Assembly (NCBI GenBank): GCA_965205055.1
Contig: OZ242030.1
Coordinates: 4,278,001-4,342,000, forward strand
Source: CBDBBY01 sp965205055
GTDB lineage: Bacteria; Pseudomonadota; Alphaproteobacteria; Rhodobacterales; Rhodobacteraceae
Direction of reading: 5' to 3'
Length of the DNA: 64,000 nt
The notes beneath the pieces are model-generated. The model searched no databases. It was not told the DNA's origin and saw only the letters and a program-made list of their open reading frames with translations. Positions 35,832 to 44,690 of the stretch are shown here, piece after piece. Every line of letters begins with the position of its first letter. Within the stretch, counting starts at the first letter, position 1. The translations under genes and the position numbers were made by a program.

Positions 35832-37358
35832 ATGAAAGGCGCTCCAATTCCGCAAAGGCCAACTTGCAGGGAGATGGGCGAACGGGGCGCGACCTTGCTG
35901 GAAGCTGCGTTCGTCGTTACCTTGTTCGGCTCCCTGCTTGTTCTGGCGAACATGCTGTTGTCGGACGAGCTCGAAAGGCGGAGAAGCATCTCGCTCGGTC
36001 TTGATCTGCGTCTCACATCGTCCGCCGCTCAATCCTTCGTCGCTCTGAATTATGAAGCGCTCATCGACCGGTTCTCCGGATTGGGCGACGGCGAAGCGAT
36101 ATATGCCGTAAGCATGCAGGAACTCGCTTCCGCAGGATTCCTTCCGGCCGAATTCATCGAAAACGGCGAGCACAGAAACTCGTACGGGCAGCGCTACAGC
36201 TTGCTTGTGCGCGGCGTGAACCGCTCGGACGCGGCGAGTCCGAAATCCACCATGGCGGTCGCGGCCTTGGATGCCGACGCCGACGGAAATATCGATCCCG
36301 CATTGCGGGATGGAGACCCGTCGAACGGCGAACTCGACTTGGAGGCGGTCTTGGTGACGACGGACGGAGACCCGGTTGTCCCGACAACCGGAAACCCGGC
36401 GATCATCGCGTCCGAAATGGCATCCGCGGGGTACATCCAGCAGACGGGCGTCGCGCGAGGCCCGTACGGCAGTTGGCAGCTCGACATCAGTCCCTTTTCT
36501 TCGCTCGATGACTATCCGTCCGAAGAGAGGTTTGCGTTCCTTGTCGCGCTTTCGGGCGCGGGGGTCTTGAAGGACGGCCAGTTCGCTTTGAGTGGAGCGG
36601 CGGGGCATCCCTTGGAACGCTGCATCGGAGCGGCGAGGGATCGTCTTGCGGATTGCGCGATGACCAACGAAGTCCACGGGGAAATCGCGTTCGGAGGTCC
36701 GGCGGATGCGGTGCTCGTCTCCGAAGGTCTGAATACGATCAGCAACGTCTATTCAATCGAAATGGGTCCGCCGGTGGATTCGAGCGGAAACGGAAGCGTC
36801 GACCTGCATTCGGTGATCTCGGGTCTGGCCGAGCTTGGATGCGGGGCAGGGACTTCCAATTCATTCATCTCGGGTACTTTGATGATCGATTGCGCGGACG
36901 TCCGGTTTGCCGGAAACGCTGAAGTGAGTGCCGACCTGACTGTCGGCGGAGACTTGGAAATCGAAGGCGGCATCAATGCCGGATCTGTGATCGAAGCGGA
37001 GGGCGGCGTGTCTGCGCTGCGGTTCGTCGCCGGAGCGATCGGCGATGAAGATCTGACCAAAGGGGTTTATTTCGCCGATGTCATTGCGATGGGGCAGGGA
37101 TCGGAAATCGCGAAGCCGGTTTGCGAAGACGAAAGTGTTGAACCTCAGGTTTACGCGGTTCCGGCCGCGTTCGGCAGTCCGAACGGGGTTCCGCTTGTCG
37201 GCGTGCGGGCTTACGCGGCTGAAAGCGGCGACGGGTCCAAGTGGCTGGTGCATATGAAAGCGATTATCGACAAGGACGGCGATTCCGACGGGCTGGCCGA
37301 CATCGTGGAGCTGAACTCGTCCGACGATTATGCGCTCGTGTTGACCAAATGCGGATAG
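35832..37358 (+). CDS. pilV: PilV-like type IVB prepilin (minor pilin / tip adhesin)
   Basis: About 508 aa with a prepilin leader ending GERG then ATLLEAAFVVTLFGSLLVLA: Gly at -1, Glu at +5 and a long hydrophobic helix, the class IV prepilin motif. With the ATG at 35832 the leader is 19 residues; an ATG at 35874 would give a 5-residue leader and sits too close to AGGGAG. The body is Ser/Gly/Asp-rich. The C-terminal 108 residues (from codon about 400, VYFADVIAMGQGSEIAKPVC to LVLTKCG) are repeated downstream as start-less cassettes. In R64, PilV has a constant N-terminus and a shufflon-exchanged C-terminus that determines recipient recognition. Together with pilM, pilU and dotM this supports an IncI-like mating pilus. 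Confidence 0.8.
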   Translation: MKGAPIPQRPTCREMGERGATLLEAAFVVTLFGSLLVLANMLLSDELERRRSISLGLDLRLTSSAAQSFVALNYEALIDRFSGLGDGEAIYAVSMQELASAGFLPAEFIENGEHRNSYGQRYSLLVRGVNRSDAASPKSTMAVAALDADADGNIDPALRDGDPSNGELDLEAVLVTTDGDPVVPTTGNPAIIASEMASAGYIQQTGVARGPYGSWQLDISPFSSLDDYPSEERFAFLVALSGAGVLKDGQFALSGAAGHPLERCIGAARDRLADCAMTNEVHGEIAFGGPADAVLVSEGLNTISNVYSIEMGPPVDSSGNGSVDLHSVISGLAELGCGAGTSNSFISGTLMIDCADVRFAGNAEVSADLTVGGDLEIEGGINAGSVIEAEGGVSALRFVAGAIGDEDLTKGVYFADVIAMGQGSEIAKPVCEDESVEPQVYAVPAAFGSPNGVPLVGVRAYAAESGDGSKWLVHMKAIIDKDGDSDGLADIVELNSSDDYALVLTKCG

Positions 37359-37475
37359 AGGGCAAATCCCCGCTGGCCTTCTGACGCCGCTCCATTGGCA
37401 TGAGCCGGGCGGATGGCCCGCTCTATGACGGTCGGCGAGGAAATCGTTCCGGGCTTCCCGTCCGGCTGCTTGCGC
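37359..37475 (+). repeat. pilV 3' flank, repeated after each cassette
   Basis: The sequence after the pilV stop (GGCAAATCCCCGCTGGCC, then CTCCATTGGCATGA and GATGGCCCGCTCT) recurs after the pilV-like ends at 41102, 48677 and 52467, where it continues for about 180 bp up to GGGCAGTTCA. Here it is cut at about 37475 by an IS481 fragment. Confidence 0.75.
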
Positions 37476-37620
37476 GGCTCGTCCGCAGCCGTAAATCCCG
37501 TGGCGAAGTGGACCTGCTCCCAAGCACTCTGGAACGCGACCGTGAGGAACGGACGCGAGCTCCTGGGCAAAGTTCTTGAGGACATTCCGTCCAAAGCGAA
37601 GGCAATTCAGACCGACGGCT
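37476..37620 (+). pseudogene. IS481-family integrase internal fragment
   Basis: Reads VNPVAKWTCSQALWNATVRN then GKVLEDIPSKAKAIQTDG, matching the rve-domain stretch of IS481 transposases that ends AIQ.DGGSEF. It is cut at 37620 by an ISAs1 fragment. The C-terminal part of the same type of protein is at 39775-39930. Confidence 0.6.
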
Positions 37621-37960
37621 CCTCCTGCGCCTCGGGATCGTCGAACCAGTCCCGCACGTCCTCGCGCAGCGACTTCTGGTTGCCCTCCGCCGGAAGGACG
37701 TAGTCGCCGCCCTTCTCCACGACCGGCGCCGACGCCTCGCGCTGCGTGTGCATCGCGTCGGCCGCCGCCGTGCGCCCGTCCATATCCAGCATCTCCAGAA
37801 GGGCCGGGAGCGTCGTGATCTCGTTCGACTTCCCGTCGACTTCCGCCTGGCCGAGAACGAGGCCGGATCCGGGCGCGAACGCTTGAACCGGATGCAGCGC
37901 GGACTTCCTCGAGGCGTTCAGGATCGTGCTCTTGACCACCTTGCCGTCGATCGCTGTAAC
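37612..37960 (-). pseudogene. ISAs1-family transposase internal fragment
   Basis: The minus strand reads AIDGKVVKSTILNASRKSAL, VDGKSNEITTLPALLEMLDM, GRTAAADAMHTQREASAPVV and REDVRDWFDDPEAQEE. It corresponds to residues about 100-215 of the 22.1-kb copy; both ends are missing. Confidence 0.75.
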
Positions 37961-37964
37961 TACC

Positions 37965-38108
37965 GGGTTAAAACTCCCCAAAAGCGCCGAAGCAGAATTC
38001 CCCAGTCCGGAGGCTGCGAATTTGTTCCGGGGGCATGCTCCCCGGAACGAAAGCAGTCCAAAATCCCATCCGATTTTTCCGCCGAAGGAGGCTCGAGTCG
38101 GATGATCA
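37965..38108 (+). mobile_element. IS21 end remnant
   Basis: The inverse of 10040-10195 (leader of the IS21 element), with AAAACTCCCCAAAAGCGC and CCGGGGGCATG. No istA follows; another repeat (38110-38175) starts directly. Confidence 0.6.
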
Positions 38109-38179
38109 AACTCCTGTATCTCAACCATGATATTGCGTTCCCGTCGCCGACCTTGGCAAAGGCCGACAACGGGGCGTCG

Positions 38180-38440
38180 CGCCCCTTCGGAGCCGGTTCT
38201 GGATCCTCGGATTGAGGCGTCGCTCGGCGACCTCGGCGCGGTCCGGCTGGAGCTTACGTCCGGCGCGGCGGACGTCCGGGCTTGACGGTCGATGATGGCG
38301 CAGCGGCATCCGCAGGGCACGCCTGTGTTTCCGGGTGCGCGGGTGCGCTACTGGATCGTCTCGGAACGACACGGGCACCTAGGCGGGATCGGCTTCAAGG
38401 CCGCCGACTGGCATTCGTGTCAATGCCGAATCCGAGGAAA
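38180..38440 (+). pseudogene. DUF4338 (DruA-like) fragment
   Basis: In two frames: VLDPRIEASLGDLGAVRLEL, then after a shift near 38285 RHPQGTPVFPGARVRYWIVS and ERHGHLGGIGFKAADWH. This matches the RYWI.S..G.LGG.GF.AA.W pattern of DUF4338, known from DruA of the Druantia defence system and from transposon-encoded proteins. It is short and frameshifted, so not functional. Confidence 0.5.
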
Positions 38441-38468
38441 TTCTACCGCAAACAAGAAAAAACGCAAT

Positions 38469-39005
38469 TTAAAGAGGAAAATTCAATGCGTTGCATTTTT
38501 TCTTCCAGTCATCCAATAGTTTGCGCGCATTATCTCGAACACTTTCCGCGCTCTTCAAGCGCTTTCCGCGTTTTTTTACCAGTTCCTGATTTTTCTTTTC
38601 GGTATCGTAGACGTCTGAAATTCGTTCATTGATCGCAAAGACGTGGCTCCTGATTCGGACGAAGAGCGGTAACAAATCTGCAGGGAGTTTCGTGGTATCA
38701 AACTCCCGCATTGCCAAAACCATCTCTGTTGTTCTGTCACCCTGAAGTGACATGACTTTGCCGGAGTTTGGGGGTATCAGTGCGGCCTCCAACCGTTCGC
38801 TTGCAGTGGCCAATGCTTCACATGCCAAAATGTGAGCGGCTCTTACGATCGCACGCTGTTCTTGCCGCGCTTCCATGCGCTGCGCCCGCACTTGCCAAAT
38901 CGCGGCTGCAAAACCGGTTACGATTGCAAGGATTGCTCCCAAAGACTGCACCCAAGCCGATAAACTTCCGCCAAACCAACAAACCAAAAAAAGACGCCCC
39001 AACAA
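38469..39005 (-). CDS. Membrane-anchored coiled-coil protein of unknown function
   Basis: 178 aa. An N-terminal helix SAWVQSLGAILAIVTGFAAA, a pattern common in small hypothetical proteins of mobile elements, is followed by a long charged, helical region (RMEARQEQRAIVRAAHILAC; TEKKNQELVKKRGKRLKSAE). The DNA is less GC-rich than the neighbours. A second frame upstream (ATG at 39063, MLVFIAYTFAALVALLILT) also encodes a membrane helix and may be the original N-terminus if a frameshift lies near 38960. No family assigned. Confidence 0.5.
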   Translation of the reverse strand: MLGRLFLVCWFGGSLSAWVQSLGAILAIVTGFAAAIWQVRAQRMEARQEQRAIVRAAHILACEALATASERLEAALIPPNSGKVMSLQGDRTTEMVLAMREFDTTKLPADLLPLFVRIRSHVFAINERISDVYDTEKKNQELVKKRGKRLKSAESVRDNARKLLDDWKKKCNALNFPL

Positions 39006-39189
39006 TGGTGAGGATCAAAAGAGCAACTAAAGCCGCGAAGGTATATGCGATGAACACTAACATGGTCTCAGTGAGTTACAGTTGCTAAGGTCGGGCTATG
39101 CTGAATCGTATATCATATTGACGACGACAGCAAGGTTCAGGAGGGTGTGAGTCCCGTATGTCCACTTTTGTTCAATTCATGTTCGATTC

Positions 39190-39660
39190 CCGATGCGCGG
39201 CCCCGTCACGCGGCAAGGGCGCGGGCCGGCAGGGGATGGCTGTCATTTGCGGCGGCGTCCCTCAGATCCATCAGGTCGGACCACGTCCGGTCGAACAGTC
39301 CCGATTTCTGCTGCACGCGGAACGACAGGACGGCTTGCCCGGTTCGGATCCGCCAGCGCATGCCGCTGCGTTTCATGCGCTGGACGACAAGCACCTTGTT
39401 CGCGGCTTCGACGACCCCCGATCCGATGCCCATGGCCTTGTCCGCGAGGGCGGCGCAGCGCATCCGGCGCCATGATCGGAACCATGCGTCGGGCGCGCGC
39501 GCATGGGCCGCGGCGACGCTCAGGTGCTGGCAGGCGTGCCGGAAATCGACGGCGCTGTCGTCGGGCTCCAGGCCGTCCGGAAACCGCCAGTTGTCCGGCG
39601 CGGCGTCGGCGACGGCCAGAACCGGGAGGCGGGTCGTCGCCAGCTCCCGGATCCGCGCGG
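39190..39660 (-). pseudogene. ISKra4-related transposase C-terminal fragment
   Basis: The minus strand reads KAMGIGSGVVEAANKVLVVQ RMKRSGMRWRIRTGQAVLSF, the Glu-containing C-terminal motif of a second ISKra4-like type distinct from the 29.9-kb copy. The upstream part lies in another frame. Cut by the IS256 end at 39661. Confidence 0.65.
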
Positions 39661-39930
39661 ATCATGTTTCAAAAGTTCTGCAAAAAGCTTTCACTGAGGA
39701 TTGGTCATGGCAAGTCCTTTGGTTTCGCTATCAACCATCCCTTGCAGGAAAGGACGACACGCGGCTGAACAAGGAGGTCAGAGGCTGGACGTGGTGATAC
39801 GAATTCCACGGATGCTGGGAGCTCGACTACAAGGACCTCGTGAAGTTGGATCGCTGCATCGACGCCTTCGCCGACGACTTCAACAGAGTCCGGCTCCACG
39901 GGTCGCTCGGAGGCCTGCCCCGGAGCGAAA
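39661..39930 (+). mobile_element. IS256 left-end remnant followed by IS481 C-terminal fragment
   Basis: 39661-39765 matches the IS256 leader (GATCATGTTTCAAAAGTTCT onward) and breaks just before the transposase start. From 39766 the sequence encodes RLNKEVRGW, YEFHGCWELDYKDLVKLDR and DDFNRVRLHGSLGGLP, the C-terminal part of an IS481-type integrase with one in-frame stop. Confidence 0.65.
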
Positions 39931-39984
39931 CCTCAAGATCACCGCTTGAACGAACGAAACGCCGAGCTGCCTTCGCCAAACCGG

Positions 39985-40240
39985 GCCGCCGCCGGATAGG
40001 GCGGAGGGAATGAGGGCAATCCCGCCTCGGACCGCGGCACGGCCGAAAGCACCGGAGAGGATTGTCCGCAAGCTTTCGATGCTCTCCGCGCAATTGCGAA
40101 TGCCAAGCAGCCGAACGCCCCAAGCGGCCAAAAAGCCGGGACGCTGGAAAACAACCCGTCCAACTCCTATAAACCGGCATCGGACTCGGACGAATCGGAC
40201 CCCGAAACGTCGCATAAATGCCGAACCTGTACAGTTGCTT
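39985..40240 (+). repeat. Dispersed repeat block
   Basis: 40085-40240 resembles 2590-2735 and, inverted, 42945-43030, ending ACGAATCGGACCCCGAAACG. 39985-40085 resembles, inverted, the sequence after the IS256 transposase at 27370-27440. No gene. Confidence 0.45.
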
Positions 40241-40270
40241 GATTTCTGCCGGTTTCTAACTTGTATTCAA

Positions 40271-40462
40271 ATGAAGGCAATCATGAGCATGAGGAACATG
40301 ACCGAAGCTGAGCTCAAACTTGTAGACGAAAAGTTGCGCGCCGAAGTGGCTAAGTTGATTGCTGAAACAGGGCAGATCGGTGTCAGTACATTTCTGGTGC
40401 CCTTTCTGGCGGCTGCCGGTTTGATGGGCGCTACAGCCGCACTCGTCATACTCCTCTTCTAG
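40271..40462 (+). CDS. Small membrane protein
   Basis: 63 aa: a charged helical N-terminus (MTEAELKLVDEKLRAEVAKL) and one C-terminal membrane helix (FLVPFLAAAGLMGATAALVI). This layout (KLRAE-AKL-AET followed by a helix) is familiar from short hypothetical proteins on mobile DNA. The start could also be at 40283. Function unknown. Confidence 0.5.
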   Translation: MKAIMSMRNMTEAELKLVDEKLRAEVAKLIAETGQIGVSTFLVPFLAAAGLMGATAALVILLF

Positions 40463-40619
40463 GGGCGTGTTTCAAAAACTGCGCCATATTAAAATATGAA
40501 GATCTATTGGCATCTTGTGACACATCATATGGATTTATCCGAGATTGATATCTAAATATTGCGCAACGAGTGGTCGAGAAATTCATCAACAGCTATTTTT
40601 GGGACAGACTCCTAGTGGT

Positions 40620-40785
40620 CAGTTTTGGTCATTGGATACCCTCTTTGGCGGACGGCGGTCAGCCGCTCCGGTCTGGCCGTCCATTTGAACGGCTTCGCCT
40701 CCTTCCCGTTGTGCAGCTCGATGAAGTCTTGGAGCGCCGCCTCCGGATCCTTGATGGAATCGTGGACGCCGCGCGGGAGCGCTCG
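40620..40785 (-). pseudogene. IS630-type transposase C-terminal fragment
   Basis: The minus strand reads SIKDPEAALQDFIELHNGKE AKPFKWTARPE and ends MTKTDH then stop, like the C-terminal AKPF-W region of IS630 transposases. It joins directly to a pilV-type cassette at about 40776-40785. The same junction recurs at 43370 and 48359. Confidence 0.65.
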
Positions 40786-41102
40786 GCGATGAAGATCTGA
40801 CCAAAGGTGTTTATTTCGCCGACGTCGCTGCGATGGGGCAGGGATCGGAAATCGCGAAGCCGGTTTGCGAAGGCGAAAATGTTGAACCTCAGGTTTACGC
40901 GGTTCCGGCCGCGTTCGGCAGTCCGGACGGCGTGCCGCTTGTCGGCGTGCGGGCCTGCGCGGCGGAAAGCGGCGACGGGTCCAAGTGGCTGGTGCATATG
41001 AAGGCGATTATCGACAAGGACGGCGATTCCGACGGTCTGGCCGACATCGTGGAGCTGAACTCGGCCGACGACTATGCGCTCGTGTTGACCAAATGCGGAT
41101 AG
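40785..41102 (+). pseudogene. pilV C-terminal cassette 2 (silent)
   Basis: Encodes GDEDLTKGVYFADVAAMGQG to VELNSADDYALVLTKCG and stop, in the same orientation as pilV and colinear with its last 105 codons. There is no start codon, ribosome-binding site or prepilin leader; upstream is an inverted IS630 fragment. It differs from pilV at scattered positions (for example V to A, D to G, Y to C in RACAAES). The frame is intact to the stop. Confidence 0.8.
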
Positions 41103-41290
41103 AAGGCAGATCCCGGCCTGCTTTCCGCCGTTGCTCCATTGGCATGATCCGGTCGGACGGCCCGCTCTTTGCCGGACGGCGGGGAAGTCGTTGCGGGTTT
41201 GCTGTCCGGCGGGGATTCCTGCCTTCGCGTTTCCGGCTCGTTTGTTTAGCCGATTGCTCTCCGGAAAACCCGGGGCAGTTCACCGGTCTT
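41103..41290 (+). repeat. pilV 3' flank copy after cassette 2
   Basis: Matches the flank after cassettes 4 and 5 (GCTCCATTGGCATGATCCGG, then TTCGCGTTTCCGGCTCGTTT) and ends at GGGCAGTTCA near 41281. Confidence 0.7.
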
Positions 41291-41365
41291 CCGGCGAACG
41301 CACGAATAGAAGCACGAAATCATCCGCCGAAATGCTTAAAGCGGCTATGCGCAGCATCAAGTATT

Positions 41366-41848
41366 TTAGGGCGAATTGCGTGGGTCGCTGAATATGAATA
41401 GCATATTTCGGGCTAAACGGAACAAGCAAGCCAAACAAAACGTAAACATGAAGCACCACACATAGAGAAACAATTCGTATTGATACAACCACATTCCAAC
41501 AATGCTTGTACACGACAGCATGATGCCAGAAGCAAGCGCACTCCCCAAATTATTCCGAAGGACAAGTATGTATCTTCTAGTATTGCGAAGATTCTTCATA
41601 AGCGGTGTCGCCAAAGCTGTCAGGATTGAAAGTGCCGTGCCAACGAAACCAGACACAATGGCACCAAACGTGACTGTGCTGCCGAAGAGATAAATTGGGA
41701 TGGAGGAAGGTTCTGAAGGAAGTTTGATATTAAGCCACAAGCACACGGCCGCAGCAACCACAGCAAATCCTAAAGGGTAATATCGCTCGAGACGCAATCC
41801 CCATTTCCGATTAGCAGATATATTTTCTATTGTTGTTGTTGTTGCCAT
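41366..41848 (-). CDS. Four-helix membrane protein, partner of the upstream gene
   Basis: 160 aa from the ATG at 41848 (MATTTTIENISANRKWGLRL). About four membrane helices: LGFAVVAAAVCLWLNI, IYLFGSTVTFGAIVSGFVGT, SGIMLSCTSIVGMWL and FLYVWCFMFTFCLACLF. The start lies inside the 3' end of the preceding gene (22-nt overlap), so the two are co-translated. Low GC. A cytosolic protein paired with a small multi-helix membrane protein is a layout common in abortive-infection systems, but no known family is recognised. Confidence 0.6.
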   Translation of the reverse strand: MATTTTIENISANRKWGLRLERYYPLGFAVVAAAVCLWLNIKLPSEPSSIPIYLFGSTVTFGAIVSGFVGTALSILTALATPLMKNLRNTRRYILVLRNNLGSALASGIMLSCTSIVGMWLYQYELFLYVWCFMFTFCLACLFRLARNMLFIFSDPRNSP

Positions 41849-42717
41849 CGATTGAACTCCCTTCGAATTGCAGAGATACGGCTTTCGTAATCGCATCTCC
41901 CTCCCCGTGTAAAATTCAGTTCTGTATTCGGTATTTGTCTCGTTTTACGGTGTTCTAGCAAGTCCAGCACTTCAATGCGCCCGTCAACGTTATTTCTGGC
42001 ATTTACTTGAATTCGATCAGCCAAATTATTTGGTATCAGCCTATCAACGAAATCTCTAATGTGCTGTAAGGACCTCCCACGAGGCCCACGACCTAGCGAC
42101 AAGGTCAACGTAACCTTAGCAGCATTAGTCTCATTACTGAGTTGCAGCAAGGATTGAAAGGGAACATAGTTAGTCTCACCCGCTGCAACTAAACGACCGG
42201 TATCAATCGCACATTCAAGCTGGGTTTGCTCGGTGCTTCTGATGAGCCGAACGTATGCATCTGTTTCAACTACAGGAACGATGGATAGCACAGGAGAAAT
42301 GCCATCGTGATTCGGACGGAGAAACGATTTCAAGTAGTCGCTTATAGCGCTGACCCGAACTCCGTAGTGATTGTACTGTACAACCAAATGCCCTGACATC
42401 GACCAAATTGCAGCAGTCTGCTCACCGAAACCGGCACCTTCTTCCAAGTTAAAATCTGTCGTTAGTTCTCCTCTCCGTGAATACCCAGGACCGTTCTGAA
42501 CCCGACGCTGCGTAAAATCCAACTCGTATGAGCCATTTTCTCCCTGATCGCAAATTTCCAAAAACATGGGCTTGTTCTTGATCTCGCGTTCCCTATCTTC
42601 AAGCGTAGATTCTCTGAGATTTTCGAGTACAGTAGAGATTTCGTCAGGGCTATTCTCGACTTCGACTGTAAAGAAATGAATTTTCACGCTAACTCTCGAT
42701 ATGGCTCTTTGATTCAC
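41827..42717 (-). CDS. Cytosolic protein of unknown function, first gene of a two-gene cassette
   Basis: 296 aa, no signal or membrane segment. Opening VSVKIHFFTVEVENSPDEIS resembles proteins that begin K.HFF.VEV with an alpha/beta fold. Then come GYSRRGELTTDFNLEEGAGF, AAIWSMSGHLVVQYNHYGVR and a C-terminal helix ending in a Gln run (RWQQQQQ, from a TTG repeat at 41827-41847). It may belong to a domain-of-unknown-function family seen in defence islands, but I cannot place it securely. Clearly lower GC than the IS DNA around it. It overlaps the membrane-protein gene. Confidence 0.6.
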   Translation of the reverse strand: MNQRAISRVSVKIHFFTVEVENSPDEISTVLENLRESTLEDREREIKNKPMFLEICDQGENGSYELDFTQRRVQNGPGYSRRGELTTDFNLEEGAGFGEQTAAIWSMSGHLVVQYNHYGVRVSAISDYLKSFLRPNHDGISPVLSIVPVVETDAYVRLIRSTEQTQLECAIDTGRLVAAGETNYVPFQSLLQLSNETNAAKVTLTLSLGRGPRGRSLQHIRDFVDRLIPNNLADRIQVNARNNVDGRIEVLDLLEHRKTRQIPNTELNFTRGGRCDYESRISAIRREFNRWQQQQQ

Positions 42718-42795
42718 AGGTCAAGGCAAACTGTGGACGTTCACTGGATGTTTACGGATGATGCCCGTTCGCTTGTTCTGCCGCCAAGTAATCAT

Positions 42796-42914
42796 TAGAG
42801 CGTTTTTCACTAAGGTTGACCCAGTTCAATCTGAGAATTCTCCAATCTCCGTTGGGCTTTAACAGGATACGGGATGGGTACAGTGGGTCAAACTTAGTGA
42901 AAAACGCTCTAGCA
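42796..42914. mobile_element. MITE-like element with 28-bp terminal inverted repeats
   Basis: The left arm TAGAGCGTTTTTCACTAAGG continues TTGACCCA. The right arm TGGGTCAAACTTAGTG continues AAAAACGCTCTA. They are almost perfect complements over 28 bp around about 60 bp of non-coding core. Total about 119 bp and no ORF, as in miniature inverted-repeat elements. Confidence 0.75.
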
Positions 42915-42944
42915 CCTCGCCTTGTCAATTCTATGTACGCGTTC

Positions 42945-43255
42945 AGCAATTTTGCGACGTTTCGGGGTCCGATTCGGCGGCGTCCGAGGCTGGTTTATAG
43001 GTGTTGGGCGGGATGTTTTCCAGCGTTCCGTTCTTTGGTCTCTTGGGGCGTTCCACCCCTTGGCTGCCTACTGCTGGGTGGCCGAACGCTCCGCCGAACC
43101 TGACGGTCTGCGCGTCAGCGGTCGTAGCGGCAACCGCTTCTGGGAATCCTGAAATTCTGGGCCGTGTTGGCGATCTTTGTGCCGCAGATTGCAGTGCTGC
43201 CGAACCATGAGGGCATACGGAATGATCAACGAGTTAGCAGTGGGAATTTGATATG
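42945..43255 (+). mobile_element. Dispersed repeat (inverted) and IS4-family 3' remnant
   Basis: 42945-43030 is an inverted copy of the 40085-40240 repeat. 43020-43255 is a degenerate IS4 3' end, with the final GGGAATTTGATATG variant of the terminal motif near 43240-43253. Confidence 0.6.
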
Positions 43256-43370
43256 CTCCGGGCTGGCCGTCCATTTGAACGGCTTCGCCTCCTTCTCGTT
43301 GTGCAGCTCGAGGAAGTCTTGGATCTCCTCCTCGAGATCCTCGATGGAATCGTAGACGCCGCGCGGGAGT
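43256..43370 (-). pseudogene. IS630-type transposase C-terminal fragment
   Basis: The minus strand reads SIEDLEEEIQDFLELHNEKE AKPFKWTASPE. It has the same position relative to cassette 3 as at 40620-40785 relative to cassette 2. Confidence 0.6.
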
Positions 43371-43374
43371 GATC

Positions 43375-43626
43375 GGCGATGAAGATCCAACCGAAGGCGT
43401 CTATTTCGCCGACGTCGTTGCGATGGGGCAGGGATCGGAAATCGCGAAGCCGGTTTGCGAAGACGAAAATGTTGAACCGCAGGTTTACGCGGTTCCGGCC
43501 GCGTTCGGCAGTCCGGCCGGAGTTCCGCTTGTCGGCGTGCGGGCCTGCGCGGCGGAAAACGGCGACGGGTCCAAGTGGCTGGTGCATATGAAGGCGATTA
43601 TCGACAAGGACGGCGATTCCGACGGC
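43375..43626 (+). pseudogene. pilV C-terminal cassette 3 (silent, truncated)
   Basis: Encodes GDEDPTEGVYFADVVAMGQG to MKAIIDKDGDSDG. It is then cut by an IS1111 fragment about 22 codons before the expected stop. No start or leader. Differences from pilV include L to P, K to E and N to A substitutions. Confidence 0.8.
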
Positions 43627-44190
43627 GGTCGACGATCCGGAGTCGCGGCTTCCGGAAACGGTTCACGATCTCGGCCATGAATTGCTCGAACAGATCGGCA
43701 TCCTCGACGCGAAGATCGGGAAGCTGGACAAGGAGGTGCGCAAGCGGGCGAAGGAGAGCGACGAAGCGAAGCGCTTGACGGCCATTCCGGGAATCGGTCC
43801 CGTTTGCGCCATGGCGGTCCAGGCCTTCGCGCCGCCGATGGAGGGCTTCCGGCGCGGGCGCGACTTCTCGGCTTGGCTCGGCCCGGTTCCCCGCCAGTGC
43901 TCGACCGGGGGAAAGCCGAAGCTCGGCCGGATTTCGAAGACGGGGCAGCGCGACCTCCGGCGGTTGCCCGTTGCCGGAGCGATCGCGGTCATCCGATGGG
44001 CGTTTCGGCGCGGAACCGACGATCCTTGGCTGGCCGCGCTGCTGACCAGGAAACCGCCGATGCCGGCCGCGGCGGCGCTGGCGAACAAGATGGCGCGGAT
44101 GGTCCGGGCCGTCGCGACGACGAAGGAATGCTGCAGAGCTCCCGCGTCCGCCCGGGAGACGGGCGGCGATCAGGGCTGCGGGAATGAATG
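43627..44190 (+). pseudogene. IS1111-type transposase C-terminal part
   Basis: Reads LGHELLEQIGILDAKIGKLD, RLTAIPGIGPVCAMAVQAFA (Transposase_20 HhH-like motif), GRDFSAWLGPVPRQCSTGGK and RISKTGQRDLRRLPVAGAIA, ending in CGNE near 44190. The N-terminal DEDD domain is missing. The 3' flank is retained. Confidence 0.8.
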
Positions 44191-44525
44191 AAGAAATGAA
44201 AAAGGAGTTCTTCCGGGGTTCGGCTTTCGCTTGACTCAAGGCGGAGGTCGGCATCGCCGGAGACGCGGGAAAGACCGAGGACAGTGCAAGGGCGAACAGC
44301 CGTCGAGACGGGATCGGGAAAACCGGCGGGCCTTCGAGGCGCCTCCGAGCGCGCAAAAGCGATATGGACCCGGTCCGCGCATCTCCATGCAGGCCGGCGG
44401 CAACCATGAACGCGCCGCGCCGACAGGCCGGACACGCGAAAGCGCTTGACCCGACGCCCGGAATTGGACAAGGAAAACTCCCGTGTCGCAGGGGGCGTCC
44501 ACACACGAAAGCCTTGGCGATGCAT
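44191..44525 (+). mobile_element. IS1111 right-end non-coding flank (bridge-RNA candidate)
   Basis: About 335 bp conserved with 11090-11450 and 22985-23275, but with no protein-coding conservation between them. In the IS1111 group the bridge RNA is encoded downstream of the transposase. The outer end CGTGTCGCAGGGGGCGTCCA also occurs at 3415-3480 (inverted). Confidence 0.55.
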
Positions 44526-44534
44526 AACTTATCA

Positions 44535-44690
44535 TGACTCGGTAGCCCTAGGGCGTGTATATTGAGGCTTGGTGGTCTCGTTCCAAGGCATGTCCGGTAT
44601 CCTTTCGTCGGGTTTACAGTTGACAAAAGATACCACATCTTGGCGAGGCCACTCAATATCTAGGCGAAGCTGCTCAATTTTCGTTCGAGC
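44535..44690 (-). mobile_element. IS5 5' end remnant
   Basis: The minus strand contains the IS5 leader and start MPWNETTKPQYTRP, matching 14790-14900. It is cut after 14 codons. Confidence 0.65.

Noticed and set aside
37413..37703. Short gene after pilV (MARSMTVGEEIVPGF)
   Set aside because: The first part is the repeated pilV 3' flank and the rest is an IS481 integrase fragment; the frame is not preserved after the other cassettes.
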